In this document: piece by piece, positions 1 to 7,357 of the stretch | How the letters are laid out: each line of letters opens with the position of its first letter | Position numbering within the stretch: position 1 is the first letter of the stretch | Source: Candidatus Latescibacterota bacterium | Lineage (GTDB): Bacteria > Latescibacterota > MWCZ01 | Assembly: GCA_022706085.1 (NCBI GenBank) | Contig: JAKJDF010000003.1 | Span: 204,594-268,593, forward strand | Direction of reading: 5' to 3' | DNA: 64,000 nt | Made by a program: the position numbers and the translations under genes | Notes under the pieces: model-generated | What the model was told of the DNA's origin: nothing | Database searches by the model: none | The model's input: only the letters and a program-made list of their open reading frames with translations

Positions 1-2
1 GC

Positions 3-719
3 GCACCAATCCGGTTCATCTCCATAGACGGTATCCTCGATGAACCGGATTGGTGCGCTGCGGAGCCGATGCGCCTCGTGCGGACCGAATCAGGGGCCGT
101 GCCAGAACAGCCGACGCATGTACGAGTTCTCTGGGACGACGAATACCTCTATATCGCATTCGAGTGTGTTGATACCGACGTGTGGGCGACGATTGATGAG
201 CGGGACGGCGGTCTGTGGGATGAGGAAGTGGTGGAGGTGTTTGTCGATGACGACAGCGATTCCAGGACGTATCTTGAATACGAAATCAACCCGTTGAACG
301 CGCTCGTTGACCTCTACGTTCTCAACAGAACCGGTCGCCGGGACGCGATCAAGTTCATGCTGGACTGGAACTCTTCAGGCATCCGGCATGCCGTAAGGGT
401 GGACGGCGATCCGCGGAGAAGGGGAAGCAGAGACCGGGGTTGGGCGGCAGAGTGGGCCATCCCTTTCGGTGATTTCACCACGGCGCCGCACATTCCGCCG
501 CGGAACGGAGATGCGTGGCGCATCAATTTCTACCGGATAGACCGTGGCGACCAGGACGAGTATTCCGCGTGGTCGCCCACCGGTGCGATCAATTTCCACG
601 TGCCAGAACGGTTCGGGACCCTCGTCTTCTCAACGCACACGGTGACACGCAAGGATCGCCAGAATGGAGGAGCCACCAATGAACGATACACCTCTCGTTT
701 TGTGTCGGCGGACGACTGA
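3..719 (+). CDS. CBM9-like carbohydrate-binding protein, copy 1 (5' end cut by window)
   Basis: The frame is open from base 3, so the true start lies upstream. The earliest internal ATG (69) would remove the conserved opening strand 'IDGILDEPDW', which aligns with 'VDGILSERSW' in the next gene. The protein has the CBM9-like pattern: a 'LWDDEYLYIAF' strand, then 'DEEVVEVFVDDD', 'YLEYEINPLNALVDLY', and an ending of the type 'AWSPTGAINFHVPERFGTLVF'. This fold binds sugars, often at the ends of polysaccharide chains. No catalytic domain is attached in the visible part and no signal peptide can be judged. The last 41 bases overlap the following paralogue, so the two are co-translated. The first 20 bases are a perfect inverted copy of 39-58, so the first six or seven codons should not be trusted. 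Confidence 0.8.
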   Translation, partial: APIRFISIDGILDEPDWCAAEPMRLVRTESGAVPEQPTHVRVLWDDEYLYIAFECVDTDVWATIDERDGGLWDEEVVEVFVDDDSDSRTYLEYEINPLNALVDLYVLNRTGRRDAIKFMLDWNSSGIRHAVRVDGDPRRRGSRDRGWAAEWAIPFGDFTTAPHIPPRNGDAWRINFYRIDRGDQDEYSAWSPTGAINFHVPERFGTLVFSTHTVTRKDRQNGGATNERYTSRFVSADD

Positions 720-1347
720 ACAGATCACCGTGGATGGGATCCTGTCAGAACGTTCCTGGGCCGCAGTGGAACCGATAACGCTTTGCCGGACAGATACAGG
801 AGATGCCGCAAGATTCCGAACCGAGGTCCGCCTCCTCTGGGATGACACGCACCTCTACGCCAGTTTCCACTGCGTCGATCCCGACATCTGGGCGAACATG
901 GTCCTGCGCGATGCCCCGCTCTGGGAGGAGGAAGTCGTGGAGATGTTCCTCGATCCGAACCGCAGTGGCAACGCGTATTTTGAGTTCGTGGTGAACCCGT
1001 TGAACACTCTGACCGATGTGTTCGTGCTGAATCGGTGGGGCGAATTCAAACCGCTTCGTGACTGGAACGCGGAAGGCGTGAAACACGCCGTTGTGGTGGA
1101 TGGCGATCCCTCCGATCCGCTTTCCGAGGACAGATCCTGGACCGTTGAGTGCGCGATCCCGTTCCGTGAACTCGTTACTGCGCCGAATATCCCGCCCAGA
1201 AGTGGCGATTCCTGGCGTGGGAATTTCTACCGGATTGAGCAGGGATACGAATGGATGGAATACACGGCTTGGTCTCCCACGGGCGAGGTGAATTTCCACC
1301 ACCCGGAGCGTTTTGGGACCATCGTGTTTACCTCAGAGACTGCTTAG
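679..1347 (+). CDS. CBM9-like carbohydrate-binding protein, copy 2
   Basis: A 222-residue tandem paralogue of the gene before it, sharing nearly every block: 'VDGILSERSW', 'LLWDDTHLYASF', 'WEEEVVEMFLDPN', 'VNPLNTLTDVFVLNRWG', 'AWSPTGEVNFHHPERFGTIVF'. I chose the ATG at 679 because GGAGG (666-670) lies eight bases before it; an in-frame ATG at 664 would overlap that site. The gene starts inside the 3' end of copy 1. No signal peptide, membrane segment or enzyme domain is present, so it probably binds carbohydrate in the cytoplasm or acts with a partner. It ends in TAG, which shows that TAG is a normal stop in this genome. The family call is secure; the ligand is unknown. Confidence 0.82.
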   Translation: MNDTPLVLCRRTTEQITVDGILSERSWAAVEPITLCRTDTGDAARFRTEVRLLWDDTHLYASFHCVDPDIWANMVLRDAPLWEEEVVEMFLDPNRSGNAYFEFVVNPLNTLTDVFVLNRWGEFKPLRDWNAEGVKHAVVVDGDPSDPLSEDRSWTVECAIPFRELVTAPNIPPRSGDSWRGNFYRIEQGYEWMEYTAWSPTGEVNFHHPERFGTIVFTSETA

Positions 1348-1420
1348 GCACGAGAGGAGCGCCGGAGCGCTGGTTTCGCCGCGATGTCGCGTTCCCGGTT
1401 TGACCCGGAATCCTGCCTTG

Positions 1421-1954
1421 ATGAGCCGACTTTTGCTTTTCCTCATTCTGGCACCTCAGGTGGTATGCGCGGAACAACTGACCGGGCTGGGATTCACCGC
1501 CAATGTCCCGAAGCAGACCCTCGGAGGTGTCATAGTGTATTCGTGGACCTATGCGGACGTGAAGGTGTCGCGGAATTTTGTCGGCATCTGGCGCGATACG
1601 TACGAGAACATCAGTGTTCGCGAGGCAGTGTACGAGTTCGGTGACAGCCTGATCAACTCAGCCCGTACGTACAAAACGGTCGACGCGGGTGTGCGGGCGC
1701 GGTTGTCGTATCTTACCACCGCCTATCTGGGCCTTGGCGTAACGGAAACACGTCACCTTTATCAGTTTCTGGACGATTTTCGCATACTGGGTAGAAACGG
1801 GCAGTACTGGGTCGAGCACGAAGTGGACTACGGTATCAACGTGAACGGAGGGGTTTTCCTCCGCGTTGCCGGGCCGTTGCATGGCCAGATTGGTTTCAAC
1901 ACAAACCCTCGTGGGCTTGACCTTGGCGTGGCCATCATTTTGGGGTCCCCTTGA
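1421..1954 (+). CDS. Small secreted, probable outer-membrane beta-barrel protein
   Basis: The 177-residue product begins with a clear signal peptide (MSRLLLFLILAPQVVCA, cleaved before Glu-Gln). The rest alternates polar and hydrophobic residues with many Tyr, Gly and Val, as in 8- to 10-strand outer-membrane barrels, and ends in hydrophobic residues followed by Gly-Ser-Pro. The start at 1421 is the ATG that begins the signal peptide; an upstream in-frame GTG at 1313 would add 36 residues of poor sequence overlapping the CBM9-like gene. No strong ribosome-binding site is visible. It lies 73 bases after the CBM9-like pair on the same strand, which hints at a cell-surface role. I do not recognise a specific family. 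Confidence 0.6.
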   Translation: MSRLLLFLILAPQVVCAEQLTGLGFTANVPKQTLGGVIVYSWTYADVKVSRNFVGIWRDTYENISVREAVYEFGDSLINSARTYKTVDAGVRARLSYLTTAYLGLGVTETRHLYQFLDDFRILGRNGQYWVEHEVDYGINVNGGVFLRVAGPLHGQIGFNTNPRGLDLGVAIILGSP

Positions 1955-1985
1955 AGGGACTGTCCCGGCGCATTCGGACGGGGGC

Positions 1986-2444
1986 ATGCGCGGGCGTTGT
2001 TCGCACGTCGTCATTGCAGCGGTTGCCATGGTGGTGTTGTTCTCATGGCTATGTGGCTGTGGCATCGTCTCGTCTACCGGTACACCGAACCCTTTGTGGG
2101 GAGTCTGGTCCGGGCCTTACCCCTCTTCTCTCGGTACGCAGGCCGATAGTTCACGTTTCGCGTTCACATCGAAACGGGTGTACCTGTTTTTCGCGCTGAA
2201 AGCGGACGGAACCATCCTCGCTCGCGAAGTCGGGTACTACAGCTCCAACGGGTACCTGATGGTTCTTTCCTCGGATCCCGGCGGAAATCTCGACCGGGAA
2301 GAGATCTACTACGAGTTCGTCGGGGAGTCGCTTGTGGTGACCATCCGCGGACAAAGAGTAGTGTACCGACGCGTGGGAGGTGTGGAACGCGCGGATGATC
2401 TGGGATCCGCAGCTCATCTGAAAGAGGGTGCGGCGGGACGGTGA
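1986..2444 (+). CDS. Putative small lipoprotein
   Basis: The 152-residue product starts with Met-Arg-Gly-Arg and a hydrophobic stretch 'VVIAAVAMVVLFSWLCGCG', with two cysteines near residues 24-26. The box (Leu-Cys-Gly-Cys) fits type II signal cleavage only loosely. The mature part is Trp- and Tyr-rich ('LWGVWSGPY', 'YLFFALKADGTILAREVGYYSSNGYLMVL') and resembles small beta-sheet domains of lipocalin-like proteins that report fit to a template. The ATG at 1986 was chosen because it begins the signal sequence. The stop (TGA 2442-2444) overlaps the GTG of the next gene by three bases, so the two are translationally coupled. Function unknown. Confidence 0.6.
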   Translation: MRGRCSHVVIAAVAMVVLFSWLCGCGIVSSTGTPNPLWGVWSGPYPSSLGTQADSSRFAFTSKRVYLFFALKADGTILAREVGYYSSNGYLMVLSSDPGGNLDREEIYYEFVGESLVVTIRGQRVVYRRVGGVERADDLGSAAHLKEGAAGR

Positions 2445-3025
2445 GTGCGTGGGTGAGTCGGGGCGGCGACAAACTTTCCGCCGCATTCCAGGCTTGGAGG
2501 TCTGTTATTCCTGCGCTTGAGGGATCTGTTGCGGCGGACCTCGGTTCCAATGTCGGTGGATTTGTGCAATGCCTTCTTGCGCAAGGGATTACTCGAGTTT
2601 ATGCCATCGACACCGGATACGGCGTTCTCGCGTGGGAACTGCGCAAGGACCCTCGAGTGCGTGTCATGGAGCGGACAAATGCGCTGCATGTCGTGCTTCC
2701 GGAGAAGGTTGACCTCGTCACGATCGACGTCGCGTGGACGAGACAACGGCTTATCATCCCTGCGGCATTCCGGCTTTTGAGGGACGGTGGACTCGTTGTT
2801 ACGCTGGTGAAGCCACAGTACGAGGCAACTCGGAAGGAAAGGCGGGGCGGAGTTCTGCCGCGTGAAAGCGTGTCGGAAGTTCTCAGCCGTGTGCGAACAG
2901 AAGTCCGCTTGGTGGATGGAGAAATCCTGGCGGAACTGGAATCTCCCATCAAAGGGGCAGGGGGGAACACCGAGTTCCTCTGGCTGGTCCGTTCAGGAAA
3001 CTCGACGTCGGAAATCCGCTGTTGA
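2441..3025 (+). CDS. TlyA/FtsJ-like rRNA 2'-O-methyltransferase lacking the S4 domain
   Basis: The product has 194 residues and starts at GTG 2441. From 'VSRGGDKL' onward it follows the TlyA methyltransferase half: SAM motif I 'AADLGSNVGGFVQCLL', then 'VYAIDTGYGVLAWELR' with 'RVRVMERTNA' (the TlyA signature), 'DLVTIDVAW', and 'LLRDGGLVVTLVKPQYEA'. TlyA proteins methylate 2'-hydroxyls of 16S and 23S rRNA and normally carry an N-terminal S4 RNA-binding domain of about 60 residues. Here translation begins directly at the linker and the S4 part is absent. The upstream sequence is the lipoprotein gene in another frame, so this is not a mis-chosen start. A separate S4 protein is encoded at 18701. 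Methyltransferase fold secure, RNA target inferred. Confidence 0.75.
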   Translation: MSAWVSRGGDKLSAAFQAWRSVIPALEGSVAADLGSNVGGFVQCLLAQGITRVYAIDTGYGVLAWELRKDPRVRVMERTNALHVVLPEKVDLVTIDVAWTRQRLIIPAAFRLLRDGGLVVTLVKPQYEATRKERRGGVLPRESVSEVLSRVRTEVRLVDGEILAELESPIKGAGGNTEFLWLVRSGNSTSEIRC

Positions 3026-3056
3026 CCGGCCGGTTCCCTTCTGGCCTGGGCGAATG

Positions 3057-3086
3057 AAAAAGGGGACGTCGTCGGCCGGCGTCCCC
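3057..3086 (-). terminator. Rho-independent terminator for the epimerase transcript
   Basis: GGGGACG (3062-3068) pairs with CGTCCCC (3080-3086) around an 11-base GC-rich loop. Read on the minus strand the stem is followed by five Ts (complement of 3057-3061). It lies about 30 bases beyond the stop of the minus-strand gene at 3119. On the plus strand the stem is followed only by GTTCTC, so it should act mainly on the leftward transcript. Confidence 0.7.
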
Positions 3087-3118
3087 GTTCTCAGGACAAG
3101 TGATCGCTCCGGGTGACC

Positions 3119-3988
3119 CTATTTCGCGAGACCCTTGATGTACTCGGCGTCGCGAATAAGGACATTCTTTCTTTCCTCCAGCGGGAACTTCCCCAGAGAT
3201 TCGTCTTCGATGCAGAGATCACGATCGTACCCGGCATCCCTCAGGTAGCCGACAACGATGGTGTGATCGACGTCGCCGTCCGGTATCGGGCATACGTACT
3301 TGCCGTATTCCCACCCCATCTCCCGGGCCACATTCCGTTTGTCTTCGGGGTAGTTGATGTTCTTGATATGGGTGTGCTTCGCCAGCGGGGCAAATTCCTT
3401 GATGACCGAGTACGTCTTCTCCAGCGCATGGCCACGCCAGTAGAAATTCCCGGTATCGAGCGTCATCCCTATGCGGCTCGACCCTACTCCATCGAAAACG
3501 CCGTGCAGGAAGTTCGGGTCGTTTCCCTGGTAGCCGTGGTTCTCAATACCCATATCAACCGGTGCATCCGGCGTCGCATCGATCAGCGCGCGTATCCCTT
3601 TGACGAACTTCTCTACGCGGACGTCGAACGGAAGCTCCTGCTGCCCTTTCATGGCACTGTCAATCCGAACCGCCTTGACGCCGAGCGCATGCGCAACTCT
3701 GAGTGCCTTCGTGCACCATGCGAGTTCGTCTTCGAGGTCGTCGGCGTTGAGGTTGTTCGCCAGAAGAAACGCGCTGATTTTCACGTTGTATTGATCAAGG
3801 TGCTTCTTGTACTCCGCGATTTCGGCGCTTGTCGTCACGGGGAAAAACACGGTCTTGTCCGTCAGTGACGGAAGCGACACCTGTCTCGTGAAGTTCGCTT
3901 CGATCGCGGAGAGACCAAGCGCTTTCAAGCCTGTGATGATGTCGGGATACGCCGACTGAACCGTATCGTCTCTGATTGATGCATACAT
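3119..3988 (-). CDS. Sugar phosphate isomerase/epimerase (AP-endonuclease-2-like TIM barrel)
   Basis: A 289-residue TIM-barrel protein with the layout of xylose-isomerase-like epimerases: 'LKALGLSAIEANF' near the start, 'VKAVRIDSAM', 'VDMGIENHGYQG' (metal-ligand Glu and His), 'IGMTLDTGNFYW' (Asp), 'AKHTHIKNINYP' (His) and 'GYLRDAGYDRDLCIEDES' (final Glu). These residues bind a divalent metal in sugar epimerases and inosose dehydratase relatives. There is no signal peptide, so it is cytoplasmic. It is followed by a hairpin terminator and lies downstream of the interrupted DUF6785-type membrane protein, probably in the same transcript, suggesting transport and conversion of a sugar or sugar acid. 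The substrate cannot be deduced. Confidence 0.8.
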   Translation of the reverse strand: MYASIRDDTVQSAYPDIITGLKALGLSAIEANFTRQVSLPSLTDKTVFFPVTTSAEIAEYKKHLDQYNVKISAFLLANNLNADDLEDELAWCTKALRVAHALGVKAVRIDSAMKGQQELPFDVRVEKFVKGIRALIDATPDAPVDMGIENHGYQGNDPNFLHGVFDGVGSSRIGMTLDTGNFYWRGHALEKTYSVIKEFAPLAKHTHIKNINYPEDKRNVAREMGWEYGKYVCPIPDGDVDHTIVVGYLRDAGYDRDLCIEDESLGKFPLEERKNVLIRDAEYIKGLAK

Positions 3989-4093
3989 GGCACGCCGCCT
4001 TTATGAAGATGGTGAAGATCGGGCCGGTTCGAGGGACGGCCCCTTCCGAGTGTGCGTGATAAAAGTTTCGCCACCGCAGCGAAGCAACGCAAT

Positions 4094-4108
4094 GCCTGCG
4101 GCGCAGGC
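4094..4108 (-). other. Hairpin just past the stop of the interrupted membrane protein
   Basis: GCCTGC and GCAGGC form a perfect six-pair stem around GGC, two bases beyond the TAG stop of the minus-strand membrane protein gene. No T-run follows in that direction, so it is at best a weak terminator or an RNA-stabilising stem. Confidence 0.3.
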
Positions 4109-4110
4109 GT

Positions 4111-5343
4111 CTACCCGAAAAAGTAAATCATCGTGCGGATGTCATGTCCTGCCCCGGGGAACCAGATCCAGTCGACTGCGAGGCAGAAGATCGCCCCTGC
4201 GACGTGTCCGGCCACAAGGCCGATGAAAAACGGGTAACACCGGCGGTAGAGACTCAGGCCGCCGATTTTGTGGATGACGATCTTGATACCCCATGTGATG
4301 AGTACACCCGACCAGATCGCACTGTGGTAGAATGTGGTTGCCGTGCAGAACCCGATCGGATTCAGGGAATCCCACCCGAAGCGATACCGCAGAAACGTGA
4401 GCAGACCGACGAACAATGCCCCGCCGCCGAAATGCGCGAAGAGACGCCAATCCCACGGGTATGGCGAGCGAATCCTGCCCGTCATATGGTCATACGCTTC
4501 GTACATCTGGTGGAACGCGTGATGTGCGCCGAAATTGAACGCGCCGCCGTTGTACGCCAGGACGATCGTGACCACGCTCATTACCACCATCGCGGCGATG
4601 GAGCCGAAAAGCACCGCGCCAAACAGCGTCCTGCGTGAGGTGCCGGCGCTGTCTCCGAGGCGAGCGGCGTGCATCGTAACAGGCATCGGGTACCCTTCTA
4701 CCATCCGGAAGGCCGCATACGTAACCGCGAGGCCTGCAATATTGGACGGCCCCAGGGTTGCGTCCCCGAAAAGCCTGGTCGTGATCCCCTGGGCTGTCAC
4801 CGGGCTTCCCACCAGCGGCATTCCGGTTTCCGCGACAATCCGCGTTATCCCGAGTACAAGGATCACGAGTGCAAGGAAAAAGACGATTGCAACGTACCAG
4901 TCCAGGCCCAGATGGATGAGCCACAGTACCATGTAGATGCTGCACACGAGGAGAAGGATCAGCGACATCCGGTACGAGAGCATTTCGTTTGAATCGTCCT
5001 CCTGGCTCAATTGTGGGTGCAACACGTGCTGCAGAACGCGTTTGAGATGCGCCCGCGACATCCACAGGAACCAGAAAACCACAAGGAAGAGCCCACCCAG
5101 GCTCTGCCAGCCGCTGAGATTGTCGCTGGTGGTCCAAAGATCCGTCTGTCCGCTGACATAACCGGTTTTTACCTGGACGGCTTGTTGCGCACGTCCCAAG
5201 AGAAAGAAGAACCATACGCTAAAGAGTATTTTTGTGTCAACGAGGTATGACATTCCTATCACAAAAGGATCAGGAACGAGATCTACAGCGCCGAATCCAG
5301 GCCCGAAATTGAGCATCCACGGCGCCATCTGGGAGAAGTCCAC
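4111..5343 (-). CDS. DUF6785/6784-type membrane protein, C-terminal part (split by in-frame TAG)
   Basis: 410 residues with about nine hydrophobic segments, in the same frame as the open frame at 5350-6090 and separated from it only by a TAG (5350-5352) and two codons. It aligns along its length with the intact protein at 62133: 'VIGMSYLVDTKILFSVWFFFL' matches 'VVGFAYMVNTNVLFSVWVWYL', 'GITRIVAETGMP' matches 'GTTRVIAQTGLV', and 'FLRYRFGWDSLNPIGF' matches 'FLQYRFPGWPLHPIGF'. The first possible start, GTG at 5343, has no ribosome-binding site before it and begins in the middle of the domain. I therefore read it as the back part of a broken or read-through gene, not an independent protein. The role is probably transport or membrane enzymology; unproven. 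Confidence 0.75.
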   Translation of the reverse strand: MDFSQMAPWMLNFGPGFGAVDLVPDPFVIGMSYLVDTKILFSVWFFFLLGRAQQAVQVKTGYVSGQTDLWTTSDNLSGWQSLGGLFLVVFWFLWMSRAHLKRVLQHVLHPQLSQEDDSNEMLSYRMSLILLLVCSIYMVLWLIHLGLDWYVAIVFFLALVILVLGITRIVAETGMPLVGSPVTAQGITTRLFGDATLGPSNIAGLAVTYAAFRMVEGYPMPVTMHAARLGDSAGTSRRTLFGAVLFGSIAAMVVMSVVTIVLAYNGGAFNFGAHHAFHQMYEAYDHMTGRIRSPYPWDWRLFAHFGGGALFVGLLTFLRYRFGWDSLNPIGFCTATTFYHSAIWSGVLITWGIKIVIHKIGGLSLYRRCYPFFIGLVAGHVAGAIFCLAVDWIWFPGAGHDIRTMIYFFG

Positions 5344-5349
5344 CCGCGG

Positions 5350-6090
5350 CTAGATCGGTCGGAAGTAACTCACGCTGTTCCACACGAGAACGCCGGCCGA
5401 CAATGCGAAACCGGCCCAGAAAGTGGGGCTGCCCGAAACGGTGCTTCGGCTCGATTCGCCGCCTGATCCCTCCACCAGTGCAAGGGTTACTTCCGCCTGC
5501 GGGAAGCGAATTTTCTCGTGGTCGAACCATTGTTTGCGCAGAATGGCGGTCAAAGACCCGCAAAGTACGAGGAACGCGAGGAAAAACGACCACCACCAGA
5601 ACAACGGGCCTACCCACACTCTCCACGGGATCGCTGCCCCGGATGGGAGCCCGGTGTAAAACCAGGTCATGGCAGAGTTGGAATTCGGAACAACCGCCCA
5701 CCCCGGGAGGTACGGCAGAAGATATCGCGCGTATTGGTTTTCCGGACTTGCGAAGTACTCCGGGGAGGAGATCATACTGAGGAACAGGCCCATCATGCCG
5801 ATGTGGTACACCATCAATCCCGCGAAACCCATGGAGAACATGAACAAGATCTCGGATTCGCGAAGACGCCACACAGGAAAAAAACGCGCCAGAAGGCATT
5901 GAAGCGGGAGAACTATCACGACGAGCGTTGCCAGCGCGCCCAGCGGAAGCTGTCCCTGGAACAGCTCAACGGAATGAAGCCGGTATTCGGAGTACGGCGT
6001 GACGATGCTGACGAGAACGACGAGCAGAGACCCGCCGATCACGGATCGGGCGGTGACCGCGGAGGAGCGAGACGCGGAACGAACGGCCAT
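5350..6090 (-). CDS. DUF6785/6784-type membrane protein, N-terminal part (ends at in-frame TAG)
   Basis: 246 residues from ATG 6090 with about six membrane segments. It matches the front of the intact homologue at 62133: 'TPYSEYRLHS' with 'LPTSEYLIGA', 'PSGAAIPWRVWVGPLFWWW' with 'PSGAAIPWHIWVVPAFWWG', and 'LRKQWFDHEKIRFPQAEV' with 'MRRQWAEHERLAFPLAQV'. It stops after 'VSYFRPI' at TAG 5350-5352, where the homologue reads on through 'YFQPQFPRLP'. The next codons (Pro-Arg-Val) continue the alignment in the same frame. One base change or a sequencing error would explain it. TAG is an ordinary terminator elsewhere in this window, so codon reassignment is not a good explanation. An intact gene would span 4111-6090, 659 codons. 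Confidence 0.78.
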   Translation of the reverse strand: MAVRSASRSSAVTARSVIGGSLLVVLVSIVTPYSEYRLHSVELFQGQLPLGALATLVVIVLPLQCLLARFFPVWRLRESEILFMFSMGFAGLMVYHIGMMGLFLSMISSPEYFASPENQYARYLLPYLPGWAVVPNSNSAMTWFYTGLPSGAAIPWRVWVGPLFWWWSFFLAFLVLCGSLTAILRKQWFDHEKIRFPQAEVTLALVEGSGGESSRSTVSGSPTFWAGFALSAGVLVWNSVSYFRPI

Positions 6091-6220
6091 GAATCATCCC
6101 GCCGAGGGTTGGTGCCGCGGGGCCATCGCCCACACGGATCGGTGGCACCGTATTGCCCGAAGCACGCGAGGAAAAAGATCAGACAGGGCCGAAACAGGGG
6201 CAACCCGGGCTTGCGGTGTG

Positions 6221-6248
6221 TTGACCCCGCGCCGCGGCGCGCTATATT
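6221..6248 (+). promoter_or_regulatory. Sigma-70-like promoter with palindromic spacer
   Basis: TTGACC (6221-6226) and TATATT (6243-6248) are 16 bases apart and each matches consensus at five of six positions. The spacer holds a perfect 14-base palindrome, CGCGCCGCGGCGCG (6228-6241). It precedes the response-regulator gene at 6347 by about 100 bases and lies in the divergent gap after 6090. A protein bound to the palindrome could repress or twist the promoter. Confidence 0.5.
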
Positions 6249-6346
6249 CTGTAAAATCCATCACATTTCCCCGCGCCTCCAGACGATGGATCGCGATAGT
6301 GTGGTCATTAATCGCCACAGATTACCACGCACATCCGGGAGATTCC

Positions 6347-7282
6347 ATGGTACAGATCAGGGTTCTCGTATGCGACGATGAACCAGATGCACGTTTTTTG
6401 TTGCGTTCACGGCTTGTGTCTCTGGGGTACGACGTTCTCGAAGCGTCGGATGGCGACGAGTGTGTCAGAATCGCGGCAAATGATCCGGTCGACATCGTCA
6501 TACTGGACGTCTCAATGCCGCGTATGGATGGGTTTTTAGCCTGCGCGGAACTGCGTCGCAATCCAAGAACTCGGCACATTCCGATCGTGTTTCTCACTGC
6601 GCTTCGAACCAGTCGTGACGACCGCGTGAAAGGCCTTCGCCTGGGAGCGGACGAGTATCTCGTGAAGGACGTGGACCCTGAAGAACTGGCGGCTCGTCTG
6701 GAAACTGTATTGCGACGCACCGTTGGTCCAGTGGAGACGAATCCGCTTACCCATCTGCCCGGCAACGCGGTGGTCACCGAGGAAATTGAATCGCGTATCC
6801 GGAAACGGGAGCCATTTGCTGTCGCGTGGGCAGATCTCGACAACTTCAGCGCGTTCAATGATCGGTACGGTTTTGCGCGTGGCGACAAACTGATCGTGGA
6901 AACGGCGGCGATCCTTCGGGAGAGCCTGAAATTGTTCGGGGAGGAAGGGGACTTCCTCGGGCATCTCGGCGGCGATGATTTTGTGGTGGTATCTACAGTG
7001 GAACGCTCCGCAGCAATGGCGGAACACGCCGTGAAACTCGGCCGCGAACGGTTTCCGCTTCTCTACGATCTGGACGATCGCTCAAGGGGGTATATGCGAA
7101 CGCTGGACCGCAACGGGAAGCAGATCGAGCACCCAATCACCAACATCTCGGTCGCGATCGTTCAATCACGCGGGCAGAGATTCCAGAACATTCTGCAAGT
7201 CGCCGACGCTGCCAACGAGATGAAGCGGCGCGCGAAAACAAACCCCGGATCCGGGGTCGTGATAGACCGCCGCGTCCATTGA
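6347..7282 (+). CDS. Response regulator with C-terminal GGDEF-type domain (GGDDF variant)
   Basis: 311 residues. Residues 1-120 are a receiver domain: acidic pair 'CDDEPDA', phospho-acceptor Asp in 'VDIVILDVSMPRMDG', Thr in 'IVFLTALR' and Lys in 'DEYLVKDV'. From about 130 to 300 is a GGDEF fold: 'FAVAWADLDNFSAFNDRYG' is the metal-binding strand and 'LGHLGGDDFVVVS' holds the signature as GGDDF, with Asp in place of the usual Glu. Such proteins either make cyclic-di-GMP weakly or act as binding or signalling modules. The ATG at 6347 begins the receiver fold directly; a longer upstream frame would run through the promoter. No histidine kinase is encoded nearby. An HD-GYP protein at 50887 could degrade the same messenger. 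Confidence 0.85.
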   Translation: MVQIRVLVCDDEPDARFLLRSRLVSLGYDVLEASDGDECVRIAANDPVDIVILDVSMPRMDGFLACAELRRNPRTRHIPIVFLTALRTSRDDRVKGLRLGADEYLVKDVDPEELAARLETVLRRTVGPVETNPLTHLPGNAVVTEEIESRIRKREPFAVAWADLDNFSAFNDRYGFARGDKLIVETAAILRESLKLFGEEGDFLGHLGGDDFVVVSTVERSAAMAEHAVKLGRERFPLLYDLDDRSRGYMRTLDRNGKQIEHPITNISVAIVQSRGQRFQNILQVADAANEMKRRAKTNPGSGVVIDRRVH

Positions 7283-7357
7283 CTTCCGGGTGGCAGCCAG
7301 GTTTCCCATTCCGTACATTAATGGACGCTGACCCGGTCCTTTGTCTACGGCGTCTTC

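Noticed and set aside
5350-5352. Genome-wide reassignment of TAG
   Set aside because: TAG ends the genes at 679, 8300, 23371, 38607 and 40009 at the expected family length, so it is a normal stop.
5518-6381. 287-codon plus-strand frame opposite the N-terminal half of the membrane protein
   Set aside because: Highly charged, low-complexity translation and exactly antisense to a gene with a clear homologue.
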